From: Dermanyssus gallinae
Taxonomy: Eukaryota > Arthropoda > Arachnida > Mesostigmata > Dermanyssidae
Reading direction: 5' to 3'
Assembly: GCA_003439945.1 (NCBI GenBank)
Contig: QVRM01006467.1
Location: 124,001 to 188,000, forward strand
DNA length: 64,000 nucleotides
Part shown: in pieces, positions 23,390-35,318 of the stretch
How the letters are laid out: every line of letters starts with the position of its first letter
Position numbering within the stretch: the stretch's first letter is position 1
The notes under the pieces: generated by a model
Told to the model about the DNA's origin: nothing
Databases searched by the model: none
What the model saw: the letters and a program-made list of their open reading frames with translations, nothing else
Made by a program: the position numbers and the translations under genes

Positions 23390-24200
23390 CATTGACTCGG
23401 AAGATACATCGGAGGTGACCGAGCGGGCTTGGTGTACGAGCCTGGAAGAATTGGAAGCGCAACGGAAGTCCCTACCGGTTTCTCCAACGCAAGAATCTTT
23501 CGACCGTATCGTCGTGGATCGGAAACAGCCTCCTTCTTATCTCAGGCACAAACAACGACTGACAAAGCTAGGCAATGAGCTTGCTTCGATCTGATGAGTG
23601 GCAAGTGGCTGCAGGCTTTGCTCGCCGCAACTAAGTGCGATGCTGCACAATAGCACACTACAAATCGTGTCTGGTCTGCGGCTGGGGCAGACGGCCTGTG
23701 CTGCTCATCTTTGCAACCGGTTCGGAGTACATCAAAGGGAAGCTCACGTGATGACGCGCGGTGATCCTTAATTTCGGTCTTAAACTATAGAGTTTGGATG
23801 CCGACCGTGTATACCTGTCGAACATTCCCATGCCCAAAAAAGAAATTCCCTGTAAGAACAACAGGGAAACTCATTAGCCCCTTCGATGGTCGGTGCAGGT
23901 GCGGACCAGGCAGGTCATGCGTCTAGGTTAGCAGAGGCTAACAAATGTAGAAAATACTCAGGCGTTAGTTATCCGCACCAATTTTGTCCGTTGGCCTTTG
24001 AAACAATGGGAGGACCAGGCCCGCTTACATTGAAGTTGATTCAGCGCGTGGGTAGAAGCCTTAACCTCTCCACGGGAGACTCAAGAGCATCGGAGTTTTT
24101 GCGTCAGAGACTGTCGCTTGACATCCAACGAGGAAACGCAGCATCTGTTCGGGGCACATTGTTGAACTGGGCTAATCCCGGGTTAGATAACCCGTAACTA
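23390..24200 (+). pseudogene. Non-LTR retrotransposon C-terminal remnant
   Basis: The ORF at 23886-24197 contains YPHQFCPLAFETMG and, near its end, RASEFLRQRLSLDIQRGN. This matches the conserved C-terminal tail found downstream of the reverse transcriptase in a widespread invertebrate LINE lineage. Upstream, about 23650-23765, another frame reads LQIVSGLRLGQTACAAHLC, corresponding to the cysteine-containing region that precedes that tail. Frames are broken between the two parts and the reverse transcriptase itself is absent, so this is a 5'-truncated, decayed copy. I did not find its 3' end or a target duplication. It belongs to a lineage different from the LINE pieces at 28.4, 35.3, 43.2 and 51.2 kb. 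Confidence 0.7.
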
Positions 24201-24935
24201 CACGTTAACGCGGAGACAATTGTTCACTCCAAAGTGCTAACATAAAAAGTCGTTTAATGTGAAAGAATAAAACAGGGAAACATGATCTATTGTGCAGATA
24301 CGCACTAAACGACGCCGTCTGCTGTGCACTGCAACGTGCACTGGTGCCGGTCGTGAAAGAGCCATCTAGCCTTGACGTAAATAGTGGGTTACGACCAGGC
24401 GGTAAAACGCGCTAATCCCTTGGGAGAAAGGTCGCCTTCTTGTATGGGGCGTCACCGTCTCGTGTACAGTTGCCAGAAACTATGTTGCTGGCAAACGGGT
24501 AGTTCTGTTTGTCCTGCAGAGAACCGCAAGTTAAATGCAACGAACAAGAATCAAATATAGAGAATTTATATTTGATTTTATTTGAACAAATATATTTTCT
24601 GCAGTCTACCGTCTAGCTAATCGTCATAGAAACGTATCGAGCCATGACCCAGGGAACGTAACATTTTTCAGAGAGCTTAGAAAAAGACTAAACGCGGTCA
24701 CAAAGGATCCGCGTCCTAGAAAGTACTACTGCAGCATGTATCGATCGAGGTTCAGGGAGGAAATGCGGCGTCAGTCGAAGGGTCCCCCCCATCTGTCGCA
24801 TGGCTTCCTGAGCTCCGATAGAACAACAGATTTTCCGAACATTACTTTGAATTAATAAATATATATATTTATAAAAAGCACATGTTCATATATGCAAGTG
24901 TGTGTATGCCTACGATATATATATATATATACATA
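24201..24935. other. Intergenic; unexplained ORF at about 24603-24855
   Basis: Contains an open plus-strand frame of about 80 codons beginning after a TTTTCTGCAG sequence at 24595-24604. It is discussed as a finding. A short TA run lies at 24915-24932, next to the mariner left end. Confidence 0.4.
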
Positions 24936-26037
24936 TGGTGTTCAAAACGTATCGCGACTTTTGTGTTTTTTCAAAAATTATTCATTTATTCATGAATATC
25001 TATTTTGTCCCCTTCAAAGTAATGCCCATGAGATATTATACACTTGTGCCAACGGTTTTTCCAATCTTCGAAGCACTTCAAAAAACCATTTTTTTTATCT
25101 TGTTCAGCTCCTCCTTCGATGCCGTCTTTATCTCGTCAAGCGTAGCGTAACGTCGTCCTTTCATGGGCCTCTTCAGTTTAGGGAACAAGAAAAAGTCACA
25201 GGGGGCCAGATCTGGGGAATACGGTGGCTGCGGCATCATTAGTGTGTTGTTTTTGGCCAAAAACTCGCGCACAAGCAACGATGTGTGAGCAGGGGTGTTA
25301 TCGTGGTGCAAAAGCCAATTTTTGTTCTTCCACAAATCCGGGCGTTTCTGGCGGATTGCTTCGCGCAAATTGCGCATAACTTGCAGGTAATATTCCTTAT
25401 TGATCGTTCTACCCTGTGGCAAGAACTCATGATGCACCACGCCCCTGCAATTGAAGAAAACTGTCAGCAAAACTTTCACATTCGACCGAACTTGGCGCGC
25501 TTTTTTTCGGTCTTGGTTCGTGCGGCAGCTTCCATTGAGATGATTGAGCTTTGGTTTCCACGTCATAACCATAAACCCACGATTCGTCACCAGTTATGAC
25601 CCTCTGGAGCAAATTTGGGTCGTCGCGGACAGAGTACAACATCTCATTAGCAATGTTCATGCGATGCTGTTTTTGGTCGCAATTGAGCAATTTTGGTACG
25701 AATTTCGCGGCGACCCGTCTCATGCCCAAATCATTGATAAAAATCGAATGGCACAAGCCAATCGATATGTTTAGGTCCTCAGCGCACTTAATTTCGTTTT
25801 TCACACAAAATTTGATACAGGTTCGTTGATCCATTTTTTTGAATAGGTAAAAATCGAAGACGATCCAAAACACGTGCAAGCAAAGCAGCTGTCAACAATT
25901 AAGTGAACATTCAAAATGGCCGAGCTTGTCGGCATAAGTGAGAGACATGAGTACCAACATAACGCCACAAAAAATCGAAATTCGAATATACGTAACCCGC
26001 GAAAATTCAAAAGTCGCGATACGTTTTGAACACACCG
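24936..26037 (-). mobile_element. mariner element with internal deletion
   Basis: Inverted ends match over about 28 bp: GTGTTCAAAACGTATCGCGA on the left, with CACACCGTA at the right edge complementing the tip with a small indel. TA dinucleotides at 24934-24935 and 26038-26039 fit the expected target duplication. The element is about 1.1 kb, shorter than a usual mariner of about 1.3 kb. The shortfall matches the missing N-terminal part of the transposase. Short TA-rich runs border both sides. Confidence 0.93.
24986..25834 (-). pseudogene. mariner transposase, internally deleted and frameshifted
   Basis: Begins at MDQRTCIKFCVKNEIKCA (ATG at 25832-25834) and jumps directly to EDLNISIG. About 75 residues holding most of the paired helix-turn-helix are missing, with the frame kept. 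ITGDESW (first Asp), HHDN (second) and YSPDLAPCD (third) follow, the last two 34 residues apart, giving DD34D. A first frameshift lies in a run of seven T on the plus strand at about 25501-25507. A second lies near 25083-25095, just before the C-terminal end, which otherwise reaches a stop at 24986-24988. The copy is inactive, but its remaining sequence is well preserved, so the insertion is fairly young. Confidence 0.92.
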
Positions 26038-26249
26038 TATATATATACGTACACATGTGTGTATATACATAGGACGTCTAAATAATCAGAAAGCATCTTT
26101 CAAATGTTCATGTGCTCAGATCTACTTTCTCCGCGATCTGCTCTCTTCGTAACCGAATAGGGTGGCGCTGGCAAATCCAATCGTTCTCATCGTGCGTTAC
26201 GATGACCTTAACCGATCTTGTGAGAACACCATGTGTGAAGTCGTGTGAA
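26038..26249. other. Short intergenic spacer
   Basis: TA and GT-rich start, then unique DNA. No coding signal recognised. Confidence 0.4.
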
Positions 26250-26690
26250 AGTTTCACAGAACAGACTCAGTACGTATTGGCCAAGTCGTGGAAGACCACG
26301 GCGTTCGGCTGAACATATAGCCGTGTTGGTCGACAGTGTAGAACAATTTCCTAAACCATCGGTTCCGCGATATGCCCCACAGGTGGGACTTTTGCGCGCC
26401 CCACCTGGTGCGTTTTAAGGTCCGATCTCGCGATTTATCCATATAAGATTCAGCTAACGCAAGAGCTCATGCTTACGGGCCATCAAGAGCAGCCACACTT
26501 CGACAATTGGGCTTCGGCGATGATGCAGCGTAAGCCCGAGTTAGTAAAGAAAATTATATTTTCCGACGAAGCCAATATTTATCTGCTCGGAAGTGTGATT
26601 TAACAAACCTTTTGCAGTTGGGCAACCGAGACCCTCATGTAATTCACAAAGAGCCGTTACATGTGGCAAATATAAAATCTTTACCTAACG
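26250..26690 (+). pseudogene. Decayed Tc1/mariner-superfamily transposase, N-terminal half
   Basis: Plus-strand frames contain YKIQLTQEL near 26440-26470, then KKIIFSDEANIYLLG near 26550-26600. The latter is the first catalytic-aspartate block of the same kind of transposase whose later part survives at 2283-2771 on the other strand. An ATENPHVIHKEPLHV block follows after a stop. Several stops and shifts separate these pieces, and nothing is recognisable after about 26690. No inverted repeats were seen. It is an old relic without function. Confidence 0.65.
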
Positions 26691-26794
26691 AATGTCACTC
26701 AAAATGGTAATGTGTCTGTATTAAAATATATTCAGAATACAGCACTCATACTCTTTTGTTACCTTAATGATCTCAGATTATTTTACGAACACCC

Positions 26795-26834
<40 letters not shown>

Positions 26835-27149
26835 AATATATGTCCGGATAATCTCGTCTAAAACTCTGGGGTATAGTCACGCTCAGTGAGAAAATCAGTT
26901 TTACTAATGGAATTGGGGGAGCGGAAATGTTTCGTATAGAAGTGAGACCATGTTTTATTGAAAATTTCTAAGCCGCGATTCTAGGTAAGCTGTCCGACAT
27001 TAGTCTATAGAATGCACGATTGTGACAGAACGCATTACTCATTTGAAAAACCGAGCATACGGGCGCATTCGGGAAGATTCTACATTGTTTGAGTAGAAAT
27101 CTTTACAGAATGCGCTAATATACTTGGTCTTCGATTGTGTATTTTATAA

Positions 27150-27193
<44 letters not shown>

Positions 27194-27998
27194 CGTTTAT
27201 ATAAATGTACATATATGCATAGACATACAAACGCACGGTATCTCTATACTGGTTAATTGTGGCAGGCCATTTAATGTCGCCCTGAACGCAGCACGTGAGG
27301 ACGCGATGATGACGATGAGGAGATTGGAAGAGGAAAATGGACGAACACGTTTGGTAGTTCAAACTGGTCGCGCAATGTAGTGAGGCGGCCAACTGGCTTT
27401 CCCGTCTGGGCTGTGTCTGACGCGCCGCTCGTTGCATTAACGATCACAACGATTGCGAGTTCTATGCCTTGGTGGCATTTGCAGTGACCGTCAAACAGGC
27501 GCTCCTCATCGCTGTCGTCGAATTGTCGCGTAAATACTGCCGGTGCTGTTCTCTTCTTTCGGCGTTCACAGGTCGGAAGGCTTTTGAGGCGGCGCGTCTC
27601 GCTGTACAACCCGGCCGGCGCCCCGGCGTTTTGATGACTCAGATGACTGAAGCACGTGTGGCGGGCGACAGCGCCAACACAGCATGATAGCAATGATAGC
27701 AGTACACATAATAGGATTCCAGAGGACTATCGAAGAGTAGAGACGCTACATGTCATAGGTATTTATTTAGTTTCTCACTCGATCACATATGACCCAGGCT
27801 GACCAATACCGTGAACAACTGACTGAAATTGTAATGGTAATTTATTCGTAAAAAAAAAACTCGGTCTTGCCAGCGGACTCAGCAGATGAGGGCGTGCTCC
27901 GTGGACATATACATATATATATATGATTCAAATGTTTCGGAGACTAGTATTTTCGTAGAAATAAATAAACATGATTGCCATGCATAAGTGTTTTTATT

Positions 27999-28034
<36 letters not shown>

Positions 28035-28155
28035 ATTGTATACATAAATACCTTTTTTTATCAAGCCGCTTAGAGCAGCAGCATTAGCAAGCATGTTGAG
28101 ATATCTAGCATTTTGCCAGCAGTCTTTGTAGCCGTTTGGTCGGTGGCTCTCAGTA

Positions 28156-28213
<58 letters not shown>

Positions 28214-28240
28214 AGTATATATATAGAGCGTATACATATA
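26691..28240. other. Intergenic with TA arrays, no gene seen
   Basis: TA arrays lie at 26799-26831, 27152-27189, 28001-28032 and 28159-28209. The 140-codon minus-strand ORF at 27271-27693 and the complementary plus-strand ORF show no domain I recognise. A weakly repeated block at 26898-26981 resembles 55890-55965. Confidence 0.5.
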
Positions 28241-28242
28241 GG

Positions 28243-28375
28243 AGGGTGTTCAAATGAAAAGATACGAAACGACACTGTGGGTATAATTCAAGTCTTTATT
28301 CAAAAGTTATCACCAGAGGCCCGAGCACAGCTATGCCGCTGTTTCACGAGCTAAAAGATTCCACGTTCCCAGAAT
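28243..28375 (-). mobile_element. mariner terminal fragment
   Basis: GAGGGTGTTCAAATGAAAAG, next to TA-rich DNA, looks like a mariner inverted-repeat tip. The following bases, read on the minus strand, end in TTTGAATAAAGACTTGAATT, which fits the end of a mariner transposase gene plus its short 3' flank. The rest of the element is absent, and LINE sequence begins immediately after. Confidence 0.5.
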
Positions 28376-28384
28376 TCCTACGGC

Positions 28385-30460
28385 TGTGACAAGACCCAGT
28401 CCTCCATTGTGTCCCATTGTGTCCTTTAATTCGTCGCCCGAGTTAAATCTGCTTTCAGATGTTTTTAAGCAAGCCAAACTGACGGAAGTCGCAGAGCAAC
28501 ATGCCCGGGCTGTAGGGCGCATGTTCAAGCTGCTCCCGCATACGCACTGCCCAGTGCACTTTGTGTGAGCCTGGAGATGTGTTAACGCGCGTTATTGTCG
28601 AGCAAAACTACTCCCTACGGAAGCAGCCCAGCCCGTTTGCTCTTGATGGGGTTGCGTACGCTACAAAGTCAAAAAAGATAGACAGGCGCGTTACTGCGTG
28701 TCCTATCCCACATGACATACTAAATGCCCATTTCCGTCAAATGTTTGCCAGTGCGATAACCGTTCCAAGCTGCGCTCCTGTGGTAATGTCAGTGTGGGAC
28801 GAGCGCGTCACTGAAGCCCGTCAAGCCCTGTCGCGGCCTTTTAGCAATTCTAAAGTTATCGACTCAATAATGGAAGTACCGTCCGGAAAGGCCCCTGGGC
28901 TCGATTTGGTCACAAATGAGCATCTCAGACAAGCGACTCACCGCCTTGCGCCTTGCGATTCACCAGACTTTTTAACGAGGTGATGAAAACGGCCCAACTA
29001 CCATCGGAATGGAAAACCAGCCTCCTCAGCATTTTCTTTAAAGGAAAAGGGGATCCGTTGGCGTCTTTACCGAAGTATCGCAAAGAAGAGCGCAATCTAC
29101 AAACTTCTATCAGCTATCCTAGGCCGTCGATTAGAACATTTTCTTGAGGTTAACAAAAAGCTGCCGGAGCAACAATATGGTCAACTATGACAGCATGTGC
29201 TGTACTTCTAAATTCGATACAACGGGCACTTCGAACTAAAGGGGTTTATTTATTTGCTGTATTGTAGATTTTAAAGCGGCCTTTGATACGGCCTCACGAA
29301 CGATTATACTTGACAAGCTGGCTTCTTGCGGGATCTCATTGAATATATTGGAGCTCATTAAAGGCATTTTACAGGAAGAACAAGTTATTATAGATGACGG
29401 AGCCGCTAAACACATGGCGATCTTACAGACCACTGGTGTTGCCCAAGGTGATAATCTTAGCCCCCTGCTGTTTTCAGTGCTGGCGAGAGACCTTCCTGAA
29501 GAGATACGGAGTCGGCACTCGCAGGTAGACGTCCTTATTTATGCAGACGATTTGGTGCTATATTCTTGCAGTCGATTCGATTTGCAACAATCCCTTGCGA
29601 CCTTGCAGCATTACGTTCATCGAAACCAGTTGGAAATAAATATAAATAAAATAAAGGCAATGAAGTTTAGACGTGGAGAGAAATTGGCTGGAATGACGAA
29701 CTACGGTTAGGTTTAAAATCTATAGAATTTTTCATACCTAGGGTTTATGTTCTCGTCTCGAGGTATGAACTTTTCGAGGCACATTGATGAACGGATTCGG
29801 AAAGGACAACCGTCCTTTCATAGTATCCGATACCCTCATAAACTATCAATGGAAGTTGCCATTCATCTCTTTAACCTGAAGATTGCGCCTACTACTTCTT
29901 ACGGTATACAGGTGATATGGCCGCATCTATCGAAGTTAAACTTTAAGGCGCCTGACCAAATCAAAGCCGTTTTTCTAAAGAAGGCACTAAGAGTCCACCG
30001 CACTAGTCTCAACAAATAAGTCTGTTTACTGGCGTCGACTCCGCTATCTGTTGAGAATTTACGAAAAATACACGGGTTACCGAAACCGGCAGCTTTTAAC
30101 GAGTTAACGAAACCGGCAGCACGGGTTACCGAAAACGGCAGCTTTCAACCCGCTCTTTTATGAAACCCAGGCATTGACGTGTAGTTCGTGGAGGCGCTGC
30201 AACTATGAGAATAGACACCTAATTGCACGATTTCCTGTACATGGCTTCCACATGAAGATCTGTATTCGAGAGAAGTTCCATGAAATTTCCTCGTAATGCG
30301 TGTGCAAACTCTGCGGGAGACATGTGACTTATATTACCTTCAACTATGCGATAGTGCAGTTCCGTTGACTCGACTTTTAGAACCGTAATGAATATATGTT
30401 TATGTGAATGTGTGATTTCTCTGTACGCACAATATTGTAAACCAACTATCGGTTAGTAAA
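28385..30460 (+). pseudogene. LINE reverse transcriptase, multiply frameshifted
   Basis: Successive plus-strand frames give a LINE ORF2. First comes a linker region (28385-28850), then the reverse-transcriptase motif GKAPGLDLV near 28886. LFNEVMKTAQLPSEWK follows, then a YR-IA region near 29078 in a shifted frame and DFKAAFDTASR near 29268. GVAQGDNLSPLLFSVL lies near 29433, and the catalytic YADDLVLYS near 29540. A thumb/C-terminal region includes FNLKIAPTTSYGIQVIW (about 29869). A degraded cysteine-histidine region lies near 30230-30330. At least five frame breaks and no endonuclease domain are seen, so the copy is 5'-truncated and dead. The C-terminal part resembles 35319-35955, 43208-43400 and 51130-51420. 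The lineage is probably within the Jockey/CR1/I group; I cannot fix the clade by eye. Confidence 0.85.
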
Positions 30461-30461
30461 G

Positions 30462-31190
30462 CTATATGTATGCTACAAAGTGTCTCACAGTGGATGTCAC
30501 TGTTAACAATTTTCGTGCTTGGCGAATTCGATGAGTACGCCAAGACCTCGAACGCCAAAAAAGAAGATGAGCATCACCTTGCACGTTGTGGACACAGCTT
30601 CGAATCTTTAAAGGAGAGATGACAAAGCATGATTCCCTTGCATGCTCTCCCGCTTCGCCTCTGGCTAGAAGTGATGACATTAACTTTCGTCATTGGTAAC
30701 GATCCGCTTTAAAATGAAAAAATGGGGTCATTAAGACACCGAAACAGGTGGTGCTGTGCTGCCTTTTTATGGAGTTCTGTTTGTGGAGCCCAGTGCGCGC
30801 GCTCACCTTCTGGTAACCCAGCCTGTCGTGCACAATATTGTCAATACCGTTCCAACGCTGGCTCTTACCATACACTGCCAACATTCGCATTGTGACTGGC
30901 TGATCACCTCTCACTAGATCGTTCACCTTGGCGACGAGTTCGGCCCTAATGACCGTGTTTGCATGACCTGGTTTCAGGTCATCACTCAAACACTCCCAGC
31001 CTTCACGCAAACGGGCAGTCCACTTTCTCACTGACTTGTCGGACACGCAGTGTACGAGTATACTCCCCCATGCGGCCTCTATCGGGCGATGAATGATGAT
31101 CGATTAGTTTAACACCTTTCTCAGTCCGAAATCTGATAACAACATGCTGCTTCTCAATCGTCGAATTTCGCAATGCGAACTTCATGATAG
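30462..31190 (-). pseudogene. Decayed mariner transposase
   Basis: Starting near 31185 on the minus strand, MKFALRNSTIEKQHVVIRF resembles the N-terminus of arthropod mariner transposases. A shifted frame then reads MSDKSVRKWTARLREGWECL, DDLKPGHANT and NIVHDRLGYQKVSAR. These fit the two helix-turn-helix regions and the linker before the catalytic core. Beyond about 30700 only fragments of the core are visible, such as a KVMLIFFFGVRGL block in another frame. Catalytic residues cannot be placed and no inverted repeats were found. It is unlike the mariner at 24.9 kb in sequence and clearly older. Confidence 0.75.
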
Positions 31191-31339
31191 CCTCATGTGC
31201 GGTGCCGCGTCAATTAGACGGGGCTCCCAACTGCCTGCTTTTCTGCTCTTCCACCATGCGCACAACCGCGTTGGACACTCAATGCGCGGACACTCACGCG
31301 GGCTACAAGAAGCTAATGAATTATATTAAAAACAGTTCG

Positions 31340-31497
31340 CAAACATTCGGGTTCTGGCATTGTCGAAGAATGCCACGTATTTACGAGCCTGGTGGCTCAG
31401 GGAGAGATATGGGTTTAGTGCGTTTGTAAGTCCCACACTTGTTGCTCTCAGCTGTCAGTGACACGTGTGCATCATGCATTCCCGAAACATCACATTT
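31340..31497 (+). mobile_element. R1-like retrotransposon 3' tail (orphan)
   Basis: ACGAGCCTGGTGGCTCAGGG, GGGTTTAGTGCGTTTG and GTGTGCATCATGCATTCCCG align in order with the 3' untranslated region of the R1-like copy at 52917-53121. Divergence is clear and the coding part is absent. It may be a very short 5'-truncated insertion. A short A run follows at 31494-31500. Confidence 0.6.
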
Positions 31498-31878
<381 letters not shown>

Positions 31879-32129
31879 CGATAGACGTAATCATCAAGCT
31901 ATAATCTCACAAAATTGGAAGCCGATTACGTTACCGGTAAATTCAAGTCAGTTCATATGCCAGTACCCCAGTATGTACAACATACAATATTAATAAATAA
32001 CAATGTCTGGCACATTAGGCGCCATCATTGCTAAACGTTGCAAGTTGCTTCATTGATCTCATGTGGGCACAAGTGCTCGCATGGTATTTGCATCACGTCA
32101 ATTCACTATGATTTGCAACTGCGTTCTTT

Positions 32130-32325
32130 GTTCACAGTATTTACAAATGCATGCCTTGTTCACAGTATTTACAGATGAAGCCCCTGTTTACAGCACTTAC
32201 AAATGAATTCCTTCTTTACAGTGTTTACACATTTATTTCTTTTTCACAGTATGTACAAATTCATGTCTTCTTCACAGTATGTACAAATGCATTTCTTCTT
32301 TACACTATGTACACATTCATTCATA
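32130..32325. repeat. 28-bp minisatellite, seven copies (unit 1)
   Basis: Seven units of exactly 28 bp on the pattern KTTCACAGTATKTACAAATK plus CATGYCTT, with divergence between units. It lies within duplication unit 1. Confidence 0.85.
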
Positions 32326-33023
32326 GGTTCAAGGAACCGATCCGTCTGACAGATTATGCGATGGTGCCCGCATACGGAAAATCTTGTTATCGCATTTCAA
32401 TGTGGTCCATTTGCTTGTCTCGATACGACAATTATCATGGCCGGCAGGATCCACCGCTGCCACTTTTGCTTCTAGTCGTTTATAAGTGCTTGGTATGCGT
32501 CAGTTTCGCGGAGGTTGATTTTTTTTGGAAGATTACCTAAAACCTGTGCGGTGCCTGCCATCGAGAATACGTGGCGGTTTCGTGCCGTTTTATAAAGGCA
32601 TAGCACTCGTTTTACGTAATATGGTTTGACTTACTCATCGACTGTAAAATTTTAAGCCGTTAGTCAGTCAGTGTTTCCATACACCGCCGTTGATGTGCCT
32701 TAAGCTTGAGTAAAGCTACGGCCGTTGATACTGACAACGTTTGGCGATAACTGTTGGCGATAGATACAGATCGAAAGAGCCACATTCGCCTTTCGAAGTG
32801 TTTCTTCTATGTTACCGAAAAAGAACTTCCCAGTTGCCGTCGATTCGAGCCGAATGTATTTGAAGGAATTGACAACCTAAAAACCACTCCCCTGCAATGA
32901 AAGGAGTCACTAGGTCTGAGCATTTTACCCCTTGCAAGTTTCATTGACTCTGTTTTTCCGCAATCATTTAAATTCTAACCTTTACGACCTCCTAATTCAA
33001 GTCTGCTGCATGCGGAACCTGCT

Positions 33024-33069
<46 letters not shown>

Positions 33070-33328
33070 CCTATTTGCGATAGACGTAATCATCAAGCTA
33101 TAATCTCACAAAATTGGAAGCCGATTACGTTACCGGTAAATTCAAGTCAGTTCATATGCCAGTACCCCAGTATGTACAACATACAATATTAATAAATAAC
33201 AATGTCTGGCACATTAGGCGCCATCATTGCTAAACGTTGCAAGTTGCTTCATTGATCTCATGTGGGCACAAGTGCTCGCATGGTATTTGCATCACGTCAA
33301 TTCACTATGATTTGCAACTGCGTTCTTT

Positions 33329-33524
33329 GTTCACAGTATTTACAAATGCATGCCTTGTTCACAGTATTTACAGATGAAGCCCCTGTTCACAGCACTTACA
33401 AATGAATTCCTTCTTTACAGTGTTTACACATTTATTTCTTTTTCACAGTATGTACAAATTCATGTCTTCTTCACAGTATGTACAAATGCATTTCTTCTTT
33501 ACACTATGTACACATTCATTCATA
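33329..33524. repeat. 28-bp minisatellite, seven copies (unit 2)
   Basis: The same array as 32130-32325, carried by the second unit of the large duplication. The individual units keep the same order of variants. Confidence 0.85.
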
Positions 33525-34222
33525 GGTTCAAGGAACCGATCCGTCTGACAGATTATGCGATGGTGCCCGCATACGGAAAATCTTGTTATCGCATTTCAAT
33601 GTGGTCCATTTGCTTGTCTCGATACGACAATTATCATGGCCGGCAGGATCCACCGCTGCCACTTTTGCTTCTAGTCGTTTATAAGTGCTTGGTATGCGTC
33701 AGTTTCGCGGAGGTTGATTTTTTTTGGAAGATTACCTAAAACCTGTGCGGTGCCTGCCATCGAGAATACGTGGCGGTTTCGTGCCGTTTTATAAAGGCAT
33801 AGCACTCGTTTTACGTAATATGGTTTGACTTACTCATCGACTGTAAAATTTTAAGCCGTTAGTCAGTCAGTGTTTCCATACACCGCCGTTGATGTGCCTT
33901 AAGCTTGAGTAAAGCTACGGCCGTTGATACTGACAACGTTTGGCGATAACTGTTGGCGATAGATACAGATCGAAAGAGCCACATTCGCCTTTCGAAGTGT
34001 TTCTTCTATGTTACCGAAAAAGAACTTCCCAGTTGCCGTCGATTCGAGCCGAATGTATTTGAAGGAATTGACAACCTAAAAACCACTCCCCTGCAATGAA
34101 AGGAGTCACTAGGTCTGAGCATTTTACCCCTTGCAAGTTTCATTGACTCTGTTTTTCCGCAATCATTTAAATTCTAACCTTTACGACCTCCTAATTCAAG
34201 TCTGCTGCATGCGGAACCTGCT

Positions 34223-34253
<31 letters not shown>

Positions 34254-34256
<3 letters not shown>

Positions 34257-35318
34257 TGCATCTATTTGTATAGGTCAGCAAGACATAAGACTGTTAAATG
34301 CACAGCATAAAAGTAACCTAGATTTTTTAAAGGTTAACGCCGCGATAAAATCGATTTAACCCCGACACATCATACCAGCACTATAACGCTTTAAATCTAA
34401 ACATTCAATCAGCATTTTTTTTTCGTCCGTTTTGTATAGCAAAGCGTGTAATCGAATTTTGCTACGCGTAATACGTTCTATTGGCTACTTTAAATACATT
34501 GTGGCTAGATCATCTAGGATAAATAATTATACAGATCGAGCATTTCCTTGTACAGAAAGTTTTATATTTATCCGCAGAATCGAAGTATGCAAATTTTGAT
34601 GGATGGTATTAAAAGTTGAGACATTGTATCTACAAAGAATATTTTGAGCAGGGCGATAAAGATGATCGGATGGCGTTAGATAAGACATGTGCGGACACTG
34701 ATGGTGTGGTTTTGCGAAAGCGGCTTATAACCTAAACACGTTTTTGGTATCTTGCCAGATGCACACTATTAACTTTTTGGCTAAAGCCCACCATTAGCAG
34801 CAATTTGAAAACGGCTTTCTTTGATCGCCAGGATATACTTTACGTCACGTTTTTAAACACTATTACTTTTCGTCGATTCTTATCATCTTCCTCAGGAATG
34901 AATTCGGCTTGTTTTTTTTAGTGTTTATACAGATTTTGCAGTCTGCTCTGCTCACACAGGCGGGGGCCCACCAAAAAAGATGCCATCATGCTTCGATATG
35001 ACACACTGGCATTTTGTCGATTTTTGTTGTTGTCAGATACCGGCGTGCGTTGACCAAATTGGCAATTTGGTCTGTATCGACCGTGATATGGCACCCTAAT
35101 CACCATGCGTCTTTAACGGTGACCGTTTTTTCCAGGCGTCGCGCCACAACTGGACCAATTATATCAGACGTTTTTTAGCAGCATTTAGTTGTTTAATCAA
35201 AGTGCAATATTTTGACAGATTTATTATCACACATGTTGTGTAGAAAAAGTACAGTTAAAATATATGCATATGTATACATACAAACATTTGGACTTATAAA
35301 ATAATAGATATATAAAAG
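34254..35318. other. Intergenic, AT-rich, no gene seen
   Basis: Unique AT-rich sequence. The minus-strand ORF at 34918-35106 (62 codons) has a biased but unrecognised composition. The last 150 bp are likely the 3' flank or untranslated tail of the LINE fragment that follows on the minus strand. Confidence 0.45.

Noticed and set aside
32151..32540. 129-codon ORF repeated identically at 33350-33739
   Set aside because: Identity comes from the DNA duplication, and the frame passes through a 28-bp minisatellite. No evidence that the protein is real.
32130..33524. Regularly spaced 28-bp repeats as a CRISPR array
   Set aside because: Units are contiguous with no unique spacers, and the context is eukaryotic.
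34918..35106. 62-codon minus-strand ORF (VIRVPYHGRYRPN)
   Set aside because: Looked transposon-like at first, but I could not match it to any family or find neighbouring domains.
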